Position numbers and translations under genes: made by a program. From NCBI GenBank assembly GCA_902595515.1, contig CACJQK010000002.1, positions 124,001-188,000 of the forward strand: a stretch of 64,000 nt of DNA, in the 5' to 3' direction. Origin of the DNA: an uncultured SAR116 cluster alpha proteobacterium. GTDB lineage: Bacteria > Pseudomonadota > Alphaproteobacteria > Puniceispirillales > Marisalimonadaceae. Under the pieces are notes generated by a model that worked only from the letters and a program-made list of their open reading frames with translations, was not told the origin of the DNA and did no database searches. Position 1 is the stretch's first letter; every line of letters starts with the position of its first letter. Below are positions 39,920 through 49,905 of the stretch, piece by piece.

Positions 39920-41227
39920 TTAAATTTTTACATTTTTCCTTACTGCTGCAATTATTTTTGAATTCAAATTTCCAACAAACTGACTTTTTGGGTTAGTTTT
40001 AGTCAGACAATTTTTAGAAAAATACGCATAGCCTTTAGAACAATGCATCCCATTTTTTTTTGCAACGAATACAACTTCAGAATTTAAATTCATGTAGGAT
40101 CCATTTGGCAAAATAACTTTAGTTTCTTCTGTTATTTCATTAGGGTATGTTAATGTAACAAACAAACGGTTAGAGCGATTATCAAATTCCCCAAAAAGTG
40201 CTAATTTCTCATTTAAAATTTTACATTTTTCTAATAATTTTTGTGCTGCTTCATTGTGAGTGACAGATAAAAATTCTATATCAAAGTCTCTAGTCATTCT
40301 TGGATTTACTTTCTTAAAAACCAATCCAATTTTCCTTAAAAACTCCTCATGATTTTTTAGTCTATAATAGTATTGAGTTTTAAGGAAGGGCTCTTGACTA
40401 AGACCAGTGGCAATTATGAGACCACAATTTTCTTTTGTTTTTTGAATGTACTCCAAAAGTAACTTGTCGTAAAATTGAAACATATCTAATAAAGGATCTC
40501 TTTTATCACTTTTAGATTTATCCTCCCGCCAGCGGAAATAATGATGCTGGATATGTGCACCTGCATTAAAAAAAACAGTTGAAAATTTAGGATATTTTTT
40601 TTCATTTAAAATATTGTGTAACCTAAATAATAAATAGTCCAAAACAAGTGCTTTATACCATTTTTTATTATATGATTTCGAACATATCTTAATAAAATAA
40701 AAAAAATCAATTGGTCGGAACGTTTTAATAATTACTTCTATAATTGTGAGAAATGACTTCTTGCTTATACTCCCAACGCTATTATCACCTACGACTTGTA
40801 CCAACATTTCATAAACTCTTTTACAAAAATTACCTCCGGATACATTAGATTTTATCCACGGATCTGGTATGTAAAATTTTGGATTTTTCAACCTGTTTGG
40901 CATGTTCATTGGTGATATACATCCAATAGAAAAACCTGATTTTTCTATTTTATCTAAAAGCCAATTTTCAGAAGATATTTGCTCAGTATCACCTAGATGA
41001 AACACTCTATGTTCATCGAACTTCTTCCCTGAATAAACGCTGACCCACTGTATCCATGGCTCAAGAAGTTCATAATTTTCTTCTGCGTAAGTGATCTGCG
41101 TATCAAATTCTGCCATCAATTTATTAAAACCAGGGAAAGGGTATTTTTTTAAATATTGTTTTTTTAAAAAATCAAGATTAACTTCATTAAGCTGTATCAA
41201 AATTATTGAATCTAACTTTTTTGACAT
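39920..41227 (-). CDS. Alkaline-phosphatase-superfamily-like protein of unknown function
   Basis: IILIQLNEVNLDF N-terminus, VFFNAGAHIQHHYFRW, GLIIATGLSQEP; weak fold-level resemblance. Confidence 0.45.
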   Translation of the reverse strand: MSKKLDSIILIQLNEVNLDFLKKQYLKKYPFPGFNKLMAEFDTQITYAEENYELLEPWIQWVSVYSGKKFDEHRVFHLGDTEQISSENWLLDKIEKSGFSIGCISPMNMPNRLKNPKFYIPDPWIKSNVSGGNFCKRVYEMLVQVVGDNSVGSISKKSFLTIIEVIIKTFRPIDFFYFIKICSKSYNKKWYKALVLDYLLFRLHNILNEKKYPKFSTVFFNAGAHIQHHYFRWREDKSKSDKRDPLLDMFQFYDKLLLEYIQKTKENCGLIIATGLSQEPFLKTQYYYRLKNHEEFLRKIGLVFKKVNPRMTRDFDIEFLSVTHNEAAQKLLEKCKILNEKLALFGEFDNRSNRLFVTLTYPNEITEETKVILPNGSYMNLNSEVVFVAKKNGMHCSKGYAYFSKNCLTKTNPKSQFVGNLNSKIIAAVRKNVKI

Positions 41228-41230
41228 AAC

Positions 41231-41989
41231 TTAAATACCACTCTTAAAATATTGCATACTCTTAAAGTATAATTTATTTAATATAAATTTAAATAAATTA
41301 AAACCCGGGGCTGATAATTTAAGGAATCTAATTATCTCTAAATTTAGTAAAATTTTTGAACTAAAATGTCCGCTCAAACCACCAGATCGCATTTGAACAA
41401 GTGGTGTTGGTATATAATGACTTTTACATCTATTAATTTCCAAAAGTCTATACATAAACTCAATATCAGCTGCTATTTTCATTTTTTCAGAATACCCACT
41501 AATGTTGTTTAAAATCTTTTTTTTGTAAAAAAACCCAGGGTGTGGAGGTGACCATCCTTTTTGGAATGCGCCCATCGAATAAGAAGAACTTTTCCAATAT
41601 CTATTTACTCGATTAGAAATAGGATTAATACAACATAGATCACCATATAATAAAGAAATATCTGGGAAAGATTTTATAGTTTCTACAACTAACTCACAAA
41701 CATATATATTTGTTAAATAATCGTCTCCATTTAAAATAGTTAACCAACTGCCTTTTGCTTTTTTTGAAGCTTGATTTATAGCATTATATAAACCAAAATC
41801 TCTTCCACGAATAAGTCTAACTTTATTACTACTAAACTTTTGAAGTTTTTCTATAGTTCCATCCGAAGAACCACCGTCAAAGATAATATGCTCAATATTT
41901 TTATATGATTGACTTTCAACACTCTTTACACAATCAATTATCGTTTTTGCAGAGTTCAAAGTGGGTGTGATAACTGATAATTTTATCAA
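41231..41989 (-). CDS. Glycosyltransferase family 2
   Basis: LSVITPTLNSAKTIIDCVKSV, IFDGGSSDGTIE, LNGDDYL, RSGGLS. Confidence 0.9.
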   Translation of the reverse strand: MIKLSVITPTLNSAKTIIDCVKSVESQSYKNIEHIIFDGGSSDGTIEKLQKFSSNKVRLIRGRDFGLYNAINQASKKAKGSWLTILNGDDYLTNIYVCELVVETIKSFPDISLLYGDLCCINPISNRVNRYWKSSSYSMGAFQKGWSPPHPGFFYKKKILNNISGYSEKMKIAADIEFMYRLLEINRCKSHYIPTPLVQMRSGGLSGHFSSKILLNLEIIRFLKLSAPGFNLFKFILNKLYFKSMQYFKSGI

Positions 41990-43149
41990 GTAAAACTCCT
42001 AAGTTCTTTTATCAATAACATATCACTCCTTTCTGAAGTCAATGCTAATGCAATCTGTTGAGCCTTCCAAACTTTTTGTAAAGTTACTTTAGGAGATTCT
42101 AACATTTTTTTAATTTGAATCGCTGTATTTTTTGGGTCACTTAAATTACTAAAATTTATATTTTTACCATAGATTTCTTTAAATGCTGGGTAGTTATTAC
42201 AAATCACAGGAAGTCCTGAAGATACAAGTTCCAATAGGGAATACCCAAAAGATTCGCACGATGACATGAAAATTCCTATATCACATTTTAAAAATATCCC
42301 CAAAATTTCATCATGATTTAAATCTTGAAAAATTTGCAACCTTACTGTCTTAATTGCGTGCGAAGATAAATAATTTTTAAGTTCTAATGTTCGAGACGAC
42401 TTATCCCCACCAATAAAAATCAATTTGATTTTTTTTCTAAACAATTTTGAAAACTCAATTGCCGTATCTATTACAAATTCATGATGTTTATAAAGAGCAA
42501 GAACACTAGGATAAACAATTGTGATTTCATCTTTTTTTCTAATAGAAATAATGTCAAGTGGCTTATGCATAGCTTTTTTCTTAATTTCATTTAACCAACT
42601 TAACCCTAAACCTAAAGGAATAACCTTTGCTGTATCCAATTTTTTATGAGTAAACTTTGGTAATTTAGATTTCACTACTAATTTTGAAAATTCTGTATTA
42701 AACACCAATTTTCTTGTAAAAATAATTGAAAATGCTGTTAAATACTTAGCCATTTTTAAATTGAACCTGCCTAAGAAACATAGGCGTGAATAATAAAAAT
42801 CATCAAACGGTAAGTTATTTTGAATCATTAGTAAATTAGATAATCCTGGATAAAAGCCAATTCCACCAGGTACAAATACAACTTTTCTTTCATCAAAATA
42901 ATAAAATTTAAAAAAGTCTAAAAAAAACGTTTTTGTCTGATAAAAATTAACATTATTTGTTTTATAATCAAATTTACTATCTTCTAAAATGTTATTATAT
43001 GTTTGTTTTTTTAGAATTACTTTTATAGATGAAAAACAATTTAATTTAATTGCTGTACGTATAAAACCTTTTAGCTGCATAATTGTACCAGGAGAGCCAA
43101 TATTAAAAGCAACTATTATTAATTGTTTTTTTTTCAAAATCACTTCCAT
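41986..43149 (-). CDS. Glycosyltransferase family 4-like (GT-B)
   Basis: FVPGGIGFYPGLS, CDIGIFMSSCESFGYSLLELVSSGLPVIC. Confidence 0.82.
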   Translation of the reverse strand: MEVILKKKQLIIVAFNIGSPGTIMQLKGFIRTAIKLNCFSSIKVILKKQTYNNILEDSKFDYKTNNVNFYQTKTFFLDFFKFYYFDERKVVFVPGGIGFYPGLSNLLMIQNNLPFDDFYYSRLCFLGRFNLKMAKYLTAFSIIFTRKLVFNTEFSKLVVKSKLPKFTHKKLDTAKVIPLGLGLSWLNEIKKKAMHKPLDIISIRKKDEITIVYPSVLALYKHHEFVIDTAIEFSKLFRKKIKLIFIGGDKSSRTLELKNYLSSHAIKTVRLQIFQDLNHDEILGIFLKCDIGIFMSSCESFGYSLLELVSSGLPVICNNYPAFKEIYGKNINFSNLSDPKNTAIQIKKMLESPKVTLQKVWKAQQIALALTSERSDMLLIKELRSFT

Positions 43150-44060
43150 TTTTTTTGAAAATATAAAAAAGTTTCATAAATTTCATTGTCAAAGTGGGAC
43201 CAAAAATCACTAAATAGTATATCTGAAGTACACTTAGGGTATATAGGAGTTTCAGCCGAAATGTTTGATACAATTCGAAATTTAGTGTAATAACTAATTT
43301 TCTTTACATAATCTAAAATTTTTGTGGGTTTATCGGGATATAAGTTTATTGTTTGTCCAAGGTATTTACCTTTAATACATTTATTTATAACAAAGTCGCA
43401 TAATAACCCTAAAGGAAAAAGATTAAGAGTTATGTTGTTTTTTGCTCTTAACTCTATTACCCCTTTGCATGCCATCTCAATAATTTGATTTCCAAAAAGA
43501 TGCGTCGTTTCACCAAACATTTTATTTGAATGACCAAACATATTGGGTAATCTTAAAATTGTAAAATTTTTTTTATTTTTTTGTAAACTGAGTTTATCAA
43601 TTAAATTATTTTCAGCAATTATGTGTGAGTTGCCATATGGGTCATTTGGACAAGCAAATGCCCTAGGTTTGTTATATCTACAGTTTACACCCCCAAAAAC
43701 ATGAATACTAGAAAAATGTAAAACGTTTTTGGCAAGACCATATTCAAGTATTTTATGAATTTTATATATTATTTCTTTTCTACGATGAATTGCTTCAGAC
43801 GGATATTTTTCGCAAAATTTTCTGTCTGGACCTGCACAATTGATAATATAAGAATATTTTAAACTGTTTTTATTTTTCCTGTTAAATAAGTTAGCTAAAA
43901 CTTCATTATTATTATTATAAAGAACTCCAGACTGGGACAAAAAATCTACGTTAATTCCAGCAATCTTAAAGCGTTGTGAGAGCCTATTAGCTATATAACT
44001 ATTATACCCAATGATTAGTAATGTATTAACATTACCATGTCTTCCAACCTGGTTTCCCAT
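43140..44060 (-). CDS. NAD-dependent epimerase/reductase (atypical extended SDR)
   Basis: LLIIGYNSYIANRLSQRF, INCAGPDRKF, FSSIHVFGG, DPYGNSHIIAEN (YxxxH). Start may be internal; overlaps rfbF-like gene. Confidence 0.7.
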   Translation of the reverse strand: MGNQVGRHGNVNTLLIIGYNSYIANRLSQRFKIAGINVDFLSQSGVLYNNNNEVLANLFNRKNKNSLKYSYIINCAGPDRKFCEKYPSEAIHRRKEIIYKIHKILEYGLAKNVLHFSSIHVFGGVNCRYNKPRAFACPNDPYGNSHIIAENNLIDKLSLQKNKKNFTILRLPNMFGHSNKMFGETTHLFGNQIIEMACKGVIELRAKNNITLNLFPLGLLCDFVINKCIKGKYLGQTINLYPDKPTKILDYVKKISYYTKFRIVSNISAETPIYPKCTSDILFSDFWSHFDNEIYETFLYFQKKWK

Positions 44061-44811
44061 TTTTCCATTCTGCTTCTAGAGTCAATTTATCTCTTAAAGT
44101 ATCCATACATTGCCAGTACCCTTGATGAAGATAAACTCCTAACTCTAGAGATTTTGCAATTTTGGGGAGAGTATATTCTTCAAAAACTGTGTCGGAATTT
44201 TCAATGAAATCAAAAACTTTTTTTGAGCAAATAAAAAACCCACCATTAACCCAGTTTCCATCACCTTGATTTTTTTCTAAAAATGAAACTACTTTATTTT
44301 CTTTAACCCCTAAAGCACCAAACCGGCCTCTAGGCTGAACTCCTGTAAGTGTAACTATATTTTTTTGTTCAAAATGCACTTTGCTAATCTCCGATAAATC
44401 CACATCGGATAGGCCATCCCCATAAGTTAAAAAGAAATCTTCGCTACCTATTACATTTTTTGCAGCTAATATCCGACCACCTGTCATAGTATTAATTCCA
44501 GTATCAATGATGTTTATCATCCAATCTTCGCTAGAATAATTTTTGTATTTGATTTCGTTGTTCTTAAGATTTAATTCAATATCTGAATTATGACTAAAAT
44601 AATTCAAGAAATATTCTTTTATAATATAACTTTTATAACCTGTTAAAATTACGAAATCGTTATAACCTTGTTTAGAAAAACCTTTCATAATATGCCATAA
44701 AATTGGTTTTCCACCTATTTCAACCATGGGTTTAGGCTTTACTGTTGTTTCTTCACTAAGTCTAGTGCCATAACCACCAGCAAGTATTACTACTTTCATG
44801 AGATTTTCCAA
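44032..44811 (-). CDS. rfbF: Glucose-1-phosphate cytidylyltransferase
   Basis: VVILAGGYGTRLSEETTVKPKPMVEIGGKPILWHIMK, LTYGDGLSDVDL, YWQCMDTLRDK. Confidence 0.95.
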   Translation of the reverse strand: MENLMKVVILAGGYGTRLSEETTVKPKPMVEIGGKPILWHIMKGFSKQGYNDFVILTGYKSYIIKEYFLNYFSHNSDIELNLKNNEIKYKNYSSEDWMINIIDTGINTMTGGRILAAKNVIGSEDFFLTYGDGLSDVDLSEISKVHFEQKNIVTLTGVQPRGRFGALGVKENKVVSFLEKNQGDGNWVNGGFFICSKKVFDFIENSDTVFEEYTLPKIAKSLELGVYLHQGYWQCMDTLRDKLTLEAEWKNGKPGWKTW

Positions 44812-45242
44812 TCAAAATCAAAGTGATTCAAACTTAGGTTATCTTGTTCATCAGGGTCGTGAATTTCATCTATGATATTAATAATCAAAGATAAGCTAGA
44901 AGAAATTCCTTGAAAACCAAACCAAAAATTCGGCGGAATGTAAAGTCTTTTATTATCATCTGATGATAAATAGTATTTTATAAATTGATCTCCTGCAGAT
45001 GTAAGAACAAACCGAACTTTTCCATTTAAAATGCTCAAATTACAACTCACTCGACGATGACGCTTCCATCCTCTGATAGATCCGTGTTCTATGCTAGAAA
45101 AATAAGCCTCTCCGAATCCAAAAAAACCTTCTGAGTTCGTTTTCAAAAAATGTTTAACCTCACCACCGTCATTTTTCGAAAATGTTCTTTCATCAAATAA
45201 TTGTGGATTAAACTGAGAAGACATTTTCACTATAAATTCCAA
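44796..45242 (-). CDS. RmlC-like cupin, dTDP-4-dehydrorhamnose 3,5-epimerase family-like
   Basis: IRGWKRHRRVSCNLSILNGKVRFVL, YIPPNFWFGFQG; between rfbF and rfbG. Confidence 0.7.
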   Translation of the reverse strand: MEFIVKMSSQFNPQLFDERTFSKNDGGEVKHFLKTNSEGFFGFGEAYFSSIEHGSIRGWKRHRRVSCNLSILNGKVRFVLTSAGDQFIKYYLSSDDNKRLYIPPNFWFGFQGISSSLSLIINIIDEIHDPDEQDNLSLNHFDFDWKIS

Positions 45243-46285
45243 TAATTTTCAATTTGTTCTTCCATTATATTTTCTAGTAATTCTACTTCATTAAGATAAG
45301 TTCTATACCAATCTGCTAACCAAGTTACGGAGTTTTCAATTGTCATCCTTGGTTTCCAATTAAGTATTTTTTGAGCCTTTGTTGTATCTAAGTATAAAAG
45401 TTTATGTTCTATAATATCAGTATCAGTGGCTAAAATGTCAAAATTTAAATCTGGTAGTTTCTTTTTTAATAGTTCTAAAAGACTGAGAACTGATAAATTA
45501 TCACTCAAATTAGGCCCAAAATTGAATATCTCACCGTCTAACTTTTTACTTTTTAGATGAGTTGCAAAATTTAGATATCCATTTAAGGGTTCAAGAACAT
45601 GTTGCCAAGGTCTGGTAGCTTTAGGGTTTTTGACAAATAAAGTTTTATTTTTTTTTAGAGCGTTTATTGCATCGGGTATAATTCTACCAGGCGAAAAATC
45701 ACCACCACCAATTACGTTTCCTGCCCGAGCAATCCCAAAGGATATATTACTTTTTTTCTTTAAATAACACTCGTAATAAGACCTTATTATTATCTCGGCA
45801 GCTGTCTTAGAAGCGCTGTAAGGATCAATGCCACCAAGTTTGTCATTTTCTCTATATCCGTAAATCCATTCGTTATTTTCATATACTTTATCACTTGTTA
45901 CAAAAACTACAGCAATATCTCTATCAATAGTATTAAGACTATCTAGAAATTTTGAAGCTCCTGCTACATTTGAAATTATAGTCTTATGAGGGTCTAAAAA
46001 TGCGCTTGGAACAAGTGCTTGTGCTGCTAGATAAAAAATAATATCAATTTTTTCTTTTTCTATAATTTTTGAAAAATCTGCATTTTCTACATTCTCAAAT
46101 ATTTCTTTATCAAATATATTACTACTAAGGTTTTTGTAGCATAAATGATAATCTTCAATTTTATTTGAAAGGCCAATAACTTTAGCTCCTCCAAGATTAA
46201 GAATTTTGGACAACCAAGAACCTTTGAAACCTGTATGACCAGTTACTAAAATTTTTTCATTAATAAAGTTTTTCATTAAGATCAA
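45230..46285 (-). CDS. rfbG: CDP-glucose 4,6-dehydratase
   Basis: VTGHTGFKGSWLSKIL, FVTSDKVYEN, YSASKTAAEII, ATRPWQHVLEPLNGYL. Confidence 0.95.
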   Translation of the reverse strand: MILMKNFINEKILVTGHTGFKGSWLSKILNLGGAKVIGLSNKIEDYHLCYKNLSSNIFDKEIFENVENADFSKIIEKEKIDIIFYLAAQALVPSAFLDPHKTIISNVAGASKFLDSLNTIDRDIAVVFVTSDKVYENNEWIYGYRENDKLGGIDPYSASKTAAEIIIRSYYECYLKKKSNISFGIARAGNVIGGGDFSPGRIIPDAINALKKNKTLFVKNPKATRPWQHVLEPLNGYLNFATHLKSKKLDGEIFNFGPNLSDNLSVLSLLELLKKKLPDLNFDILATDTDIIEHKLLYLDTTKAQKILNWKPRMTIENSVTWLADWYRTYLNEVELLENIMEEQIENYWNL

Positions 46286-46324
46286 TCTACACTAAATAAC
46301 ATAAACATCTACCGGATTTACATT

Positions 46325-46498
46325 TTAGGAACACACTAATTCACCAAAAGAACCTTTAAATAAATCAGAAAATTTTGTTTCAACTAAAGCATTTTTGTAG
46401 CAAAAAACACGATATTTTTCTTTTCTTTCTATTATTGAAAGTAGAGATTTTTTACGATTACTAAATTCAGAATGTGTAGTTGATATGATTATGTCCAT
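46325..46498 (-). CDS. Small ORF (57 aa), candidate coupled peptide or truncated gene
   Basis: Hand-translated MDIIISTTHSEFSNRKKSLLSIIERKEKYRVFCYKNALVETKFSDLFKGSFGELVCS*; ATG overlaps upstream gene's stop as TAATG; absent from the track (<60 aa). Confidence 0.45.
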   Translation of the reverse strand: MDIIISTTHSEFSNRKKSLLSIIERKEKYRVFCYKNALVETKFSDLFKGSFGELVCS

Positions 46499-47421
46499 TA
46501 ATTAGTACCCCAAACTATAATGTAATTATTTTTTGAGGTTAATGGAACTTCTCTTATTAATCTTGCCCCACGAATTTTTTTTATTAATTCGTCTGATGTG
46601 TATCTTTTTAATTTATTTTCGCTTGATATCATTTTGTCTGATTTATTCACTAACCCTGTATTCATTGTAAGATAACCACATCTTGAATTTAAAATTACTT
46701 TATTCATGTATATTTCTTGAAGATTTCTGGGCAATTCTGAGAAAGCATAGTTACTAATCACTAAATCAAAACTTCGTCCTTTGCAAAGAGAGTTGATATC
46801 ATTTGCTGAAAAACTACTATTTAAATAATATGAATTGATATAAAGCTCTATTAGTTTGATAACTACTGGAAGATCAAAAATTCTGTATTTCGCTAAAGGT
46901 TTATGAAGAGTATCAAAAATTAATGCTTGACCACCATATCCCCCACCTATTTCTGCAATATCTTTTATTCTATTAATATCAAATAGTGACTTTATTTCGA
47001 GATAAACCTTACAATATCTAAGTGAGGTACCAGAAACAGATCCAAAATCAAACTTATACAATTCTGGAGAACCTACTCTATCGTTTCTTACCATAGCATC
47101 AAAATAAGGAACAAAACTTTGACCATCTGAAAAAATTTTGACCTGTTTTAGATATTTTTGTGCTAAATCGTAATTAACATGTTCTAAGACAATCTTGTAA
47201 AAAGGGGATTGTCTAAATCTTCTAAATCTTTTATCACTCTCGAGAAATGATTGTACTGTTGCTGTGTATTTAATAAATGTTGAAACACTGTGTTTGTTTT
47301 CTCCAATTTTCTGAGTTTTTAACTTAACTCTATATAAATAAATAAAATCAAAAATAAGGAAAAACAATTTTTTTAAGATTTTATAAATTGAATTATTTAC
47401 TATAAACATTTTTCTTTGCAT
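46498..47421 (-). CDS. Putative sugar O-methyltransferase
   Basis: IAEIGGGYGGQALIFDTL, YRIFDLPVVIKL, FDLVISNYAFSELP. Confidence 0.78.
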   Translation of the reverse strand: MQRKMFIVNNSIYKILKKLFFLIFDFIYLYRVKLKTQKIGENKHSVSTFIKYTATVQSFLESDKRFRRFRQSPFYKIVLEHVNYDLAQKYLKQVKIFSDGQSFVPYFDAMVRNDRVGSPELYKFDFGSVSGTSLRYCKVYLEIKSLFDINRIKDIAEIGGGYGGQALIFDTLHKPLAKYRIFDLPVVIKLIELYINSYYLNSSFSANDINSLCKGRSFDLVISNYAFSELPRNLQEIYMNKVILNSRCGYLTMNTGLVNKSDKMISSENKLKRYTSDELIKKIRGARLIREVPLTSKNNYIIVWGTN

Positions 47422-48697
47422 ATAATCCTAAAAAAACCCAAAAAATTAGTATAGATTTTGTTATAATAAAATTACCTAACAATAATAAGAAAAAAATTGA
47501 AATCAGTAGATAGTTTGTGGATTTCACGTTCCCATAACTAACATTAAATACTTTTTCAATTAAAATAAAGCAAATAATGCCCGCTAAAAGACCTGCATGA
47601 AAATAAACCTCTATAAAACCAGAATGGGACAAACCACTCCATTCTAAATTACCAAACCTGTAATAAAACACAGTTGATATAGATGGAACAAAATATTCTC
47701 CAGCAGGTCTTAAAAAATTGTAAAAAATATCTTTTTCTGTAACATGATTTAATGCTCCAAACCACATAGCACACCTATCTTCAAAAATCTTATATATCAG
47801 TTTATTTAAATATTCTAAATAAAGATAAGTGCTATCATCGAAAACTCTAAAGTCTGAAATAAAGCGAGGTAACTTTATAGAAAAAATTATGATTATAGCA
47901 ATAATTGCACTACACAAGCGAATAAGTTGTTTGTAAAAAAATGAAATACTAAATGGAAATATAAAACATATTAAAAAAAATACAAAAAATAAAGTTGTAG
48001 TAAAGCTCGCAAAAAATTGTAAATTATTAGTATAGATGATTAATAAAAAAGTTAACACCAAACTTATACTCAAATAAGAAAATTTTTTAAAATTTACACG
48101 AAGAAATAAATTAAAGAAAAGTATAAGAAATATAAAAGCGGCATGAGACATGTTTCCTAGTCCTAAAATAATCCAGCTAATAAATAATATTAGTAGCAAA
48201 ATTTTTGAGTAAGTTTCTGCATCAACTATGTGCCCATTATCCTTAAGTTCACCAATATAACTAAATACAACGAAACAAATGGGCAAATAGAGTATCCATT
48301 TATAATTTTTAAAATTTGAAAAGTACCCCAAAATTGAACTTATTAAACATAAAGTAATTAAAATAATTACAAGAACATCTAATAGTTTTATTGTTTTGTT
48401 GAAATTTAATATACGAATTAAATAACGAGAAAATATAGTTACTATACAAAAAAAATCCAAGGACATGTATTGAAAAAAACCAGTTGCAAATATTTTTCCA
48501 GAATTAAAGTCATAGCTAGCCGAGGAAATCAAAGATAAAGGTAAAAAAACATATTTGATAAATCTAGAATTTTCTTGAATTAAACAAAACCAAAATATAA
48601 ATGTAGCAATAACTATGCTACATAACCAAGAAATTATTTGATTGCCTGTAACTAACGTATGCAGAGCAAAACTGATCCAAGGAATTAAAATACTCAT
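47393..48697 (-). CDS. O-antigen polymerase-like membrane protein (Wzy-like)
   Basis: 434 aa, about 10+ hydrophobic segments with a long periplasmic-type loop before the C-terminal TMs; polysaccharide context. Confidence 0.65.
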   Translation of the reverse strand: MSILIPWISFALHTLVTGNQIISWLCSIVIATFIFWFCLIQENSRFIKYVFLPLSLISSASYDFNSGKIFATGFFQYMSLDFFCIVTIFSRYLIRILNFNKTIKLLDVLVIILITLCLISSILGYFSNFKNYKWILYLPICFVVFSYIGELKDNGHIVDAETYSKILLLILFISWIILGLGNMSHAAFIFLILFFNLFLRVNFKKFSYLSISLVLTFLLIIYTNNLQFFASFTTTLFFVFFLICFIFPFSISFFYKQLIRLCSAIIAIIIIFSIKLPRFISDFRVFDDSTYLYLEYLNKLIYKIFEDRCAMWFGALNHVTEKDIFYNFLRPAGEYFVPSISTVFYYRFGNLEWSGLSHSGFIEVYFHAGLLAGIICFILIEKVFNVSYGNVKSTNYLLISIFFLLLLGNFIITKSILIFWVFLGLYAKKNVYSK

Positions 48698-49905
48698 TTA
48701 ATTAAACTTCTATACAAACATATATACTTTTTTGCCTGAGCTGATGGAGAGTAACGTTTTTTACAAAGATCCAACCAAGGATTCCCAGCTTTTTCATTTT
48801 TAAATTTTGCTAATGTAGCAAGTTTAATATTCAAAATTAAATCTTCCATTGATGAAAAATTTGCTTCGAATATAAATGGTAAAGATTTGTCAATTCCAAC
48901 TTTGGAATTTTTTTGCATAATTACGGGCGTACCAGCTGCTCCACTTTCAATTATAACTTTACCAAAAGATTCATACTTTGTTGGGTATAAAAATACCGAA
49001 GTAGATTTAAATAAACCATAGAGTTTTCGGCGTGAATTAATAAAACCATAGTCTTTAATAAAAGGCTTGGCCTCACCACGTCCAAATTGCCAAACTTCAT
49101 AAATTTTTGTCAACTCCGACAAACATAATTCAAGATCTTCATAACCTTTCCAAGATTCTTTTGTTTTCTTCGGTATAAGTAATATTGGTTTTTTTAAAAC
49201 TTCTGACTTAACCCATTTTTGTATTGGAGTAGCCTCTTTTACTTGATTTAAGTCTACAAAGTTTTCTATTAAATGTATTTTCTTTGATGCTAAAATGGGA
49301 GAATTTTGGAATGAGGTAACAAATTTTGAAATTGAGACTATCTCAAAGTTTTTAGAACGATCAATCAATCTCTTTTTTCTCAAGAAAAGAGTTCTTGTAA
49401 AAAAATTAACAAGATTAGAGTTATTGGTAGACAAAGCTGGACAATTACTACATTCATTCATGTAATTAGTACAATTCATTGGGTAGTGACAACCTGCAGT
49501 TGCCAACCACATATCACGCATTGTAAAAACAATATTTAAATTAGAAAATAAGGAAAAAGAAAAACATCCATAACCAGGCCAATGCAAGTTTACAATATCA
49601 ATATTATAATGATTTATGTACTTTTTGAAAGACCATGCAAATAAACCAGTAGTGAATATTGCTGGAGTTTTTTTTGTAAATATTAAAGAAAGAAGTTTAC
49701 TCTCAACTCTTTGCCAGAAAAAAGCAGAAATGTTTTCAAAAAAATTCCCAGAATTTATACATCCTTTACTGAAAGTTTTTTGGGTGTCTTTTAAGTATAA
49801 AATCTTTGAATTCACACCTAATTTTAGCAATTGTTCGTGAAGAACTTTAGCACCTAAGGCTGCTCCAGCGTCACTTAATGAACCAACAACATGAAGAATA
49901 TTCAT
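48694..49905 (-). CDS. Glycosyltransferase family 4
   Basis: ILHVVGSLSDAGAALGAKVL, FTMRDMWLATAGCHYPMNC, FLYPTKYESFGKVIIESGAAGTPVI. Confidence 0.88.
   Translation of the reverse strand: MNILHVVGSLSDAGAALGAKVLHEQLLKLGVNSKILYLKDTQKTFSKGCINSGNFFENISAFFWQRVESKLLSLIFTKKTPAIFTTGLFAWSFKKYINHYNIDIVNLHWPGYGCFSFSLFSNLNIVFTMRDMWLATAGCHYPMNCTNYMNECSNCPALSTNNSNLVNFFTRTLFLRKKRLIDRSKNFEIVSISKFVTSFQNSPILASKKIHLIENFVDLNQVKEATPIQKWVKSEVLKKPILLIPKKTKESWKGYEDLELCLSELTKIYEVWQFGRGEAKPFIKDYGFINSRRKLYGLFKSTSVFLYPTKYESFGKVIIESGAAGTPVIMQKNSKVGIDKSLPFIFEANFSSMEDLILNIKLATLAKFKNEKAGNPWLDLCKKRYSPSAQAKKYICLYRSLIK

Noticed and set aside
43140-46285. Abequose/paratose/tyvelose (3,6-dideoxyhexose) cluster
   Set aside because: rfbF/rfbG are present, but no CDP-4-keto-6-deoxyglucose-3-dehydratase or its reductase is in the window.
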